Shown here piece after piece: positions 6,601 to 7,932 of a stretch of 7,932 nt of DNA (its first letter is position 1; each line of letters begins with the position of its first letter). The DNA is from Thermoanaerobaculia bacterium. Its GTDB lineage: Bacteria; Acidobacteriota; Thermoanaerobaculia; Multivoradales; JAHEKO01. Both the position numbers and the translations under genes were made by a program. A model generated the notes under the pieces. The model was given only the letters and a program-made list of their open reading frames with translations, was not told where the DNA came from and searched no databases. The DNA lies in NCBI GenBank assembly GCA_029287645.1, contig JARFQS010000306.1:1-7932 (forward strand), read 5' to 3'.

Positions 6601-7932
6601 AGGGATTCACGAGCTTCACCCAGTTGCGCATGGCCCCGAGGCTACAGCCGAACTTCTCGTGGCCCTTGCCCAGGTGCTGAGCCTCGATGATCTGCTCGCA
6701 AGAGCAGCCGGCTGTATCACCCACCGTGAAGAAGTCGGTTGGGCCACTCTGTAGCCGCCCCTGAGAACCAAGACTGCCAGGGCTCGTGGTATCGAACAAC
6801 CCATCTTCATCCACCAACGCGTACCGATTGACACCCAAACGTTGTGTCGGTACCGACTCGGGAATCACCGTCGCCGGACAGACGTCCACATCGTCGGGGA
6901 CTCCGTCATCGTCGGCGTCGACCGACACGAAGAGGGAGAGACCGTCGTGATCCGAGGATCGCAGCGGTGTCGACTCATCGTTGATCAGATCGAAGGCCGC
7001 ATCGGAGTTGCCACGGCCCAACTCGTACCCAGCGACGAACTCACCTAGCCCTTCTGCTGTCAACGCGTGGTCGAGGGCCTGAGCATTGCCTCTGAAGATG
7101 AAGGAGTATCGCTCCTCCGGCGCCAGGTAGAGAGTCTGATTGGTCAGATCCGGATCGACTTGGTCATCGCACGAATTGGCATCGCAGACGAGATTGTCGT
7201 CTGGCTCGAAGTCACCGAGGATCTGGCCGACCGGGTCGACGTAGCCGTCGGTGAACTCGAAGCCGTTGAAATCACCAAGGACCACCAGGTGAATTCCGGG
7301 GTTTGCCATCTGTAATGTCTGCACCTTGTCGGCGATGGACACCGCCTGCTCGTAGCGCTTCTGGCGCACCCGCGGACCGTCCACCGGATCCTCGATACCT
7401 CCCAGTGAACGATTGTGGACCGTCATCACCGCTACAGGGAAGGATCCGAACTCGAGCTCAAATTGCCCCTCGAGCAGCAGCGGCGGCCGATCGTGGAGGA
7501 TGTCCTCTCTCAGATCCACAGGGTTGAAGTACGTTTCGTAGTAGCCCAGCTGCTCGAAGCTCTCCACTGTCACCGTGTCCCGCACCATGAAGCCCACATC
7601 GATCGTGCCGATATCGTTGCCCTCCACCAAGATCGGCGTGTAGACGACCGTTGGATCCGACATCGCGATCTCGACCGCCAGGTCCTCGAGGACCCCGATC
7701 TTCTCCACCTCCTGCACGGCCAGGACATCGGGGGCGTCGAGAACGTTCAGAACGTGGTCGGCCAGCTTGGACTTGCGTCTGACATATTCAGCCGTCGACA
7801 CGACGAAGTCGTCACGTGTTTGGCCCTGGGCGTTCTCACTCGGCGGGTCATCGATATCATCGAAGAACCGGAACATGTTCAGGCTGCCTACCGTGAATTC
7901 CCCGGCCTCGCGGTCCCTGACCGGCCGTGGAA
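6599..7932 (-). CDS. EEP-family nuclease with DxDxDG linker and cysteine tail (5' end outside window)
   Basis: Endonuclease/exonuclease/phosphatase family, probably an exported DNase or phosphodiesterase. The frame stays open to the window edge and the bases before the ATG at 7876 encode EFTVGSLN, the first EEP motif, so that ATG is internal. Counting it as residue 1: catalytic E56 (AVQEVE), H154-N155 (TVHNRSL), GDFN (201-204), LDH (268-270) and SDHDG (308-312) complete the active site. After the nuclease domain comes DADDDGVPDDVDVCP (320-334), a thrombospondin-type-3-like acidic, calcium-binding-type linker. About 90 residues follow with C333, C391, C393 and C411, including AGCSCEQIIEA and LGKGHEKFGC. 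Acidic composition suggests an extracytoplasmic site; a signal peptide and any N-terminal domains would lie beyond the window. Catalytic family is firm; substrate and location are inferred. Confidence 0.9.
   Translation of the reverse strand, partial: PRPVRDREAGEFTVGSLNMFRFFDDIDDPPSENAQGQTRDDFVVSTAEYVRRKSKLADHVLNVLDAPDVLAVQEVEKIGVLEDLAVEIAMSDPTVVYTPILVEGNDIGTIDVGFMVRDTVTVESFEQLGYYETYFNPVDLREDILHDRPPLLLEGQFELEFGSFPVAVMTVHNRSLGGIEDPVDGPRVRQKRYEQAVSIADKVQTLQMANPGIHLVVLGDFNGFEFTDGYVDPVGQILGDFEPDDNLVCDANSCDDQVDPDLTNQTLYLAPEERYSFIFRGNAQALDHALTAEGLGEFVAGYELGRGNSDAAFDLINDESTPLRSSDHDGLSLFVSVDADDDGVPDDVDVCPATVIPESVPTQRLGVNRYALVDEDGLFDTTSPGSLGSQGRLQSGPTDFFTVGDTAGCSCEQIIEAQHLGKGHEKFGCSLGAMRNWVKLVNP

Noticed and set aside
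6417..6680. A plus-strand frame of 87 codons across the intergenic repeat
   Set aside because: It runs through the tandem repeat and into the antisense of the nuclease tail, with no family resemblance and no clear ribosome site.

Overview
The window is a stretch of G+C-rich bacterial chromosome with five protein-coding genes, two of them cut by the window edges. I found no rRNA, tRNA, insertion sequence, phage gene or CRISPR array. A GTP-type PEP carboxykinase, an AMMECR1/Memo-linked radical SAM enzyme and a large exported-type nuclease with a Ca-binding-like linker fit an environmental, heterotrophic Gram-negative-type bacterium of an Acidobacteriota/Myxococcota/Gemmatimonadota-like group. 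That placement is inference from gene content and composition only, and it is weak.

Layout. (1) 1-1494, plus strand: the 3' part of a PAS-GGDEF-EAL cyclic-di-GMP protein. A short hairpin follows its stop. (2) 1646-3493, plus: a complete GTP-dependent PEP carboxykinase (pckG) with every signature in place. (3) 3573-5201, plus: a 542-residue Rossmann-fold protein of unknown function with a strong Shine-Dalgarno and GTG start, 79 bp after pckG and possibly co-transcribed with it. (4) 5230-6339, minus: an AmrS-type radical SAM protein, convergent with gene 3 across only 28 bp, nearly all of which is a perfect 8-bp GC hairpin. (5) 6599-7932, minus: the C-terminal part of an endonuclease/exonuclease/phosphatase (EEP) family nuclease, ending in an acidic DxDxDG linker and a cysteine-containing tail module. 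The 259-bp gap between genes 4 and 5 holds a degenerate ~46-bp tandem repeat whose units can form hairpins.

How the genes work together: pckG is the gluconeogenic/anaplerotic step between oxaloacetate and PEP. The Rossmann protein may be a metabolic oxidoreductase transcribed with it, but nothing in the sequence shows its substrate. The signalling protein, the radical SAM protein and the nuclease look like independent units. I see no multi-gene defence or mobile system here. The best candidates for something undescribed are the Rossmann protein, the C-terminal module of the nuclease, and the two small intergenic repeat elements.
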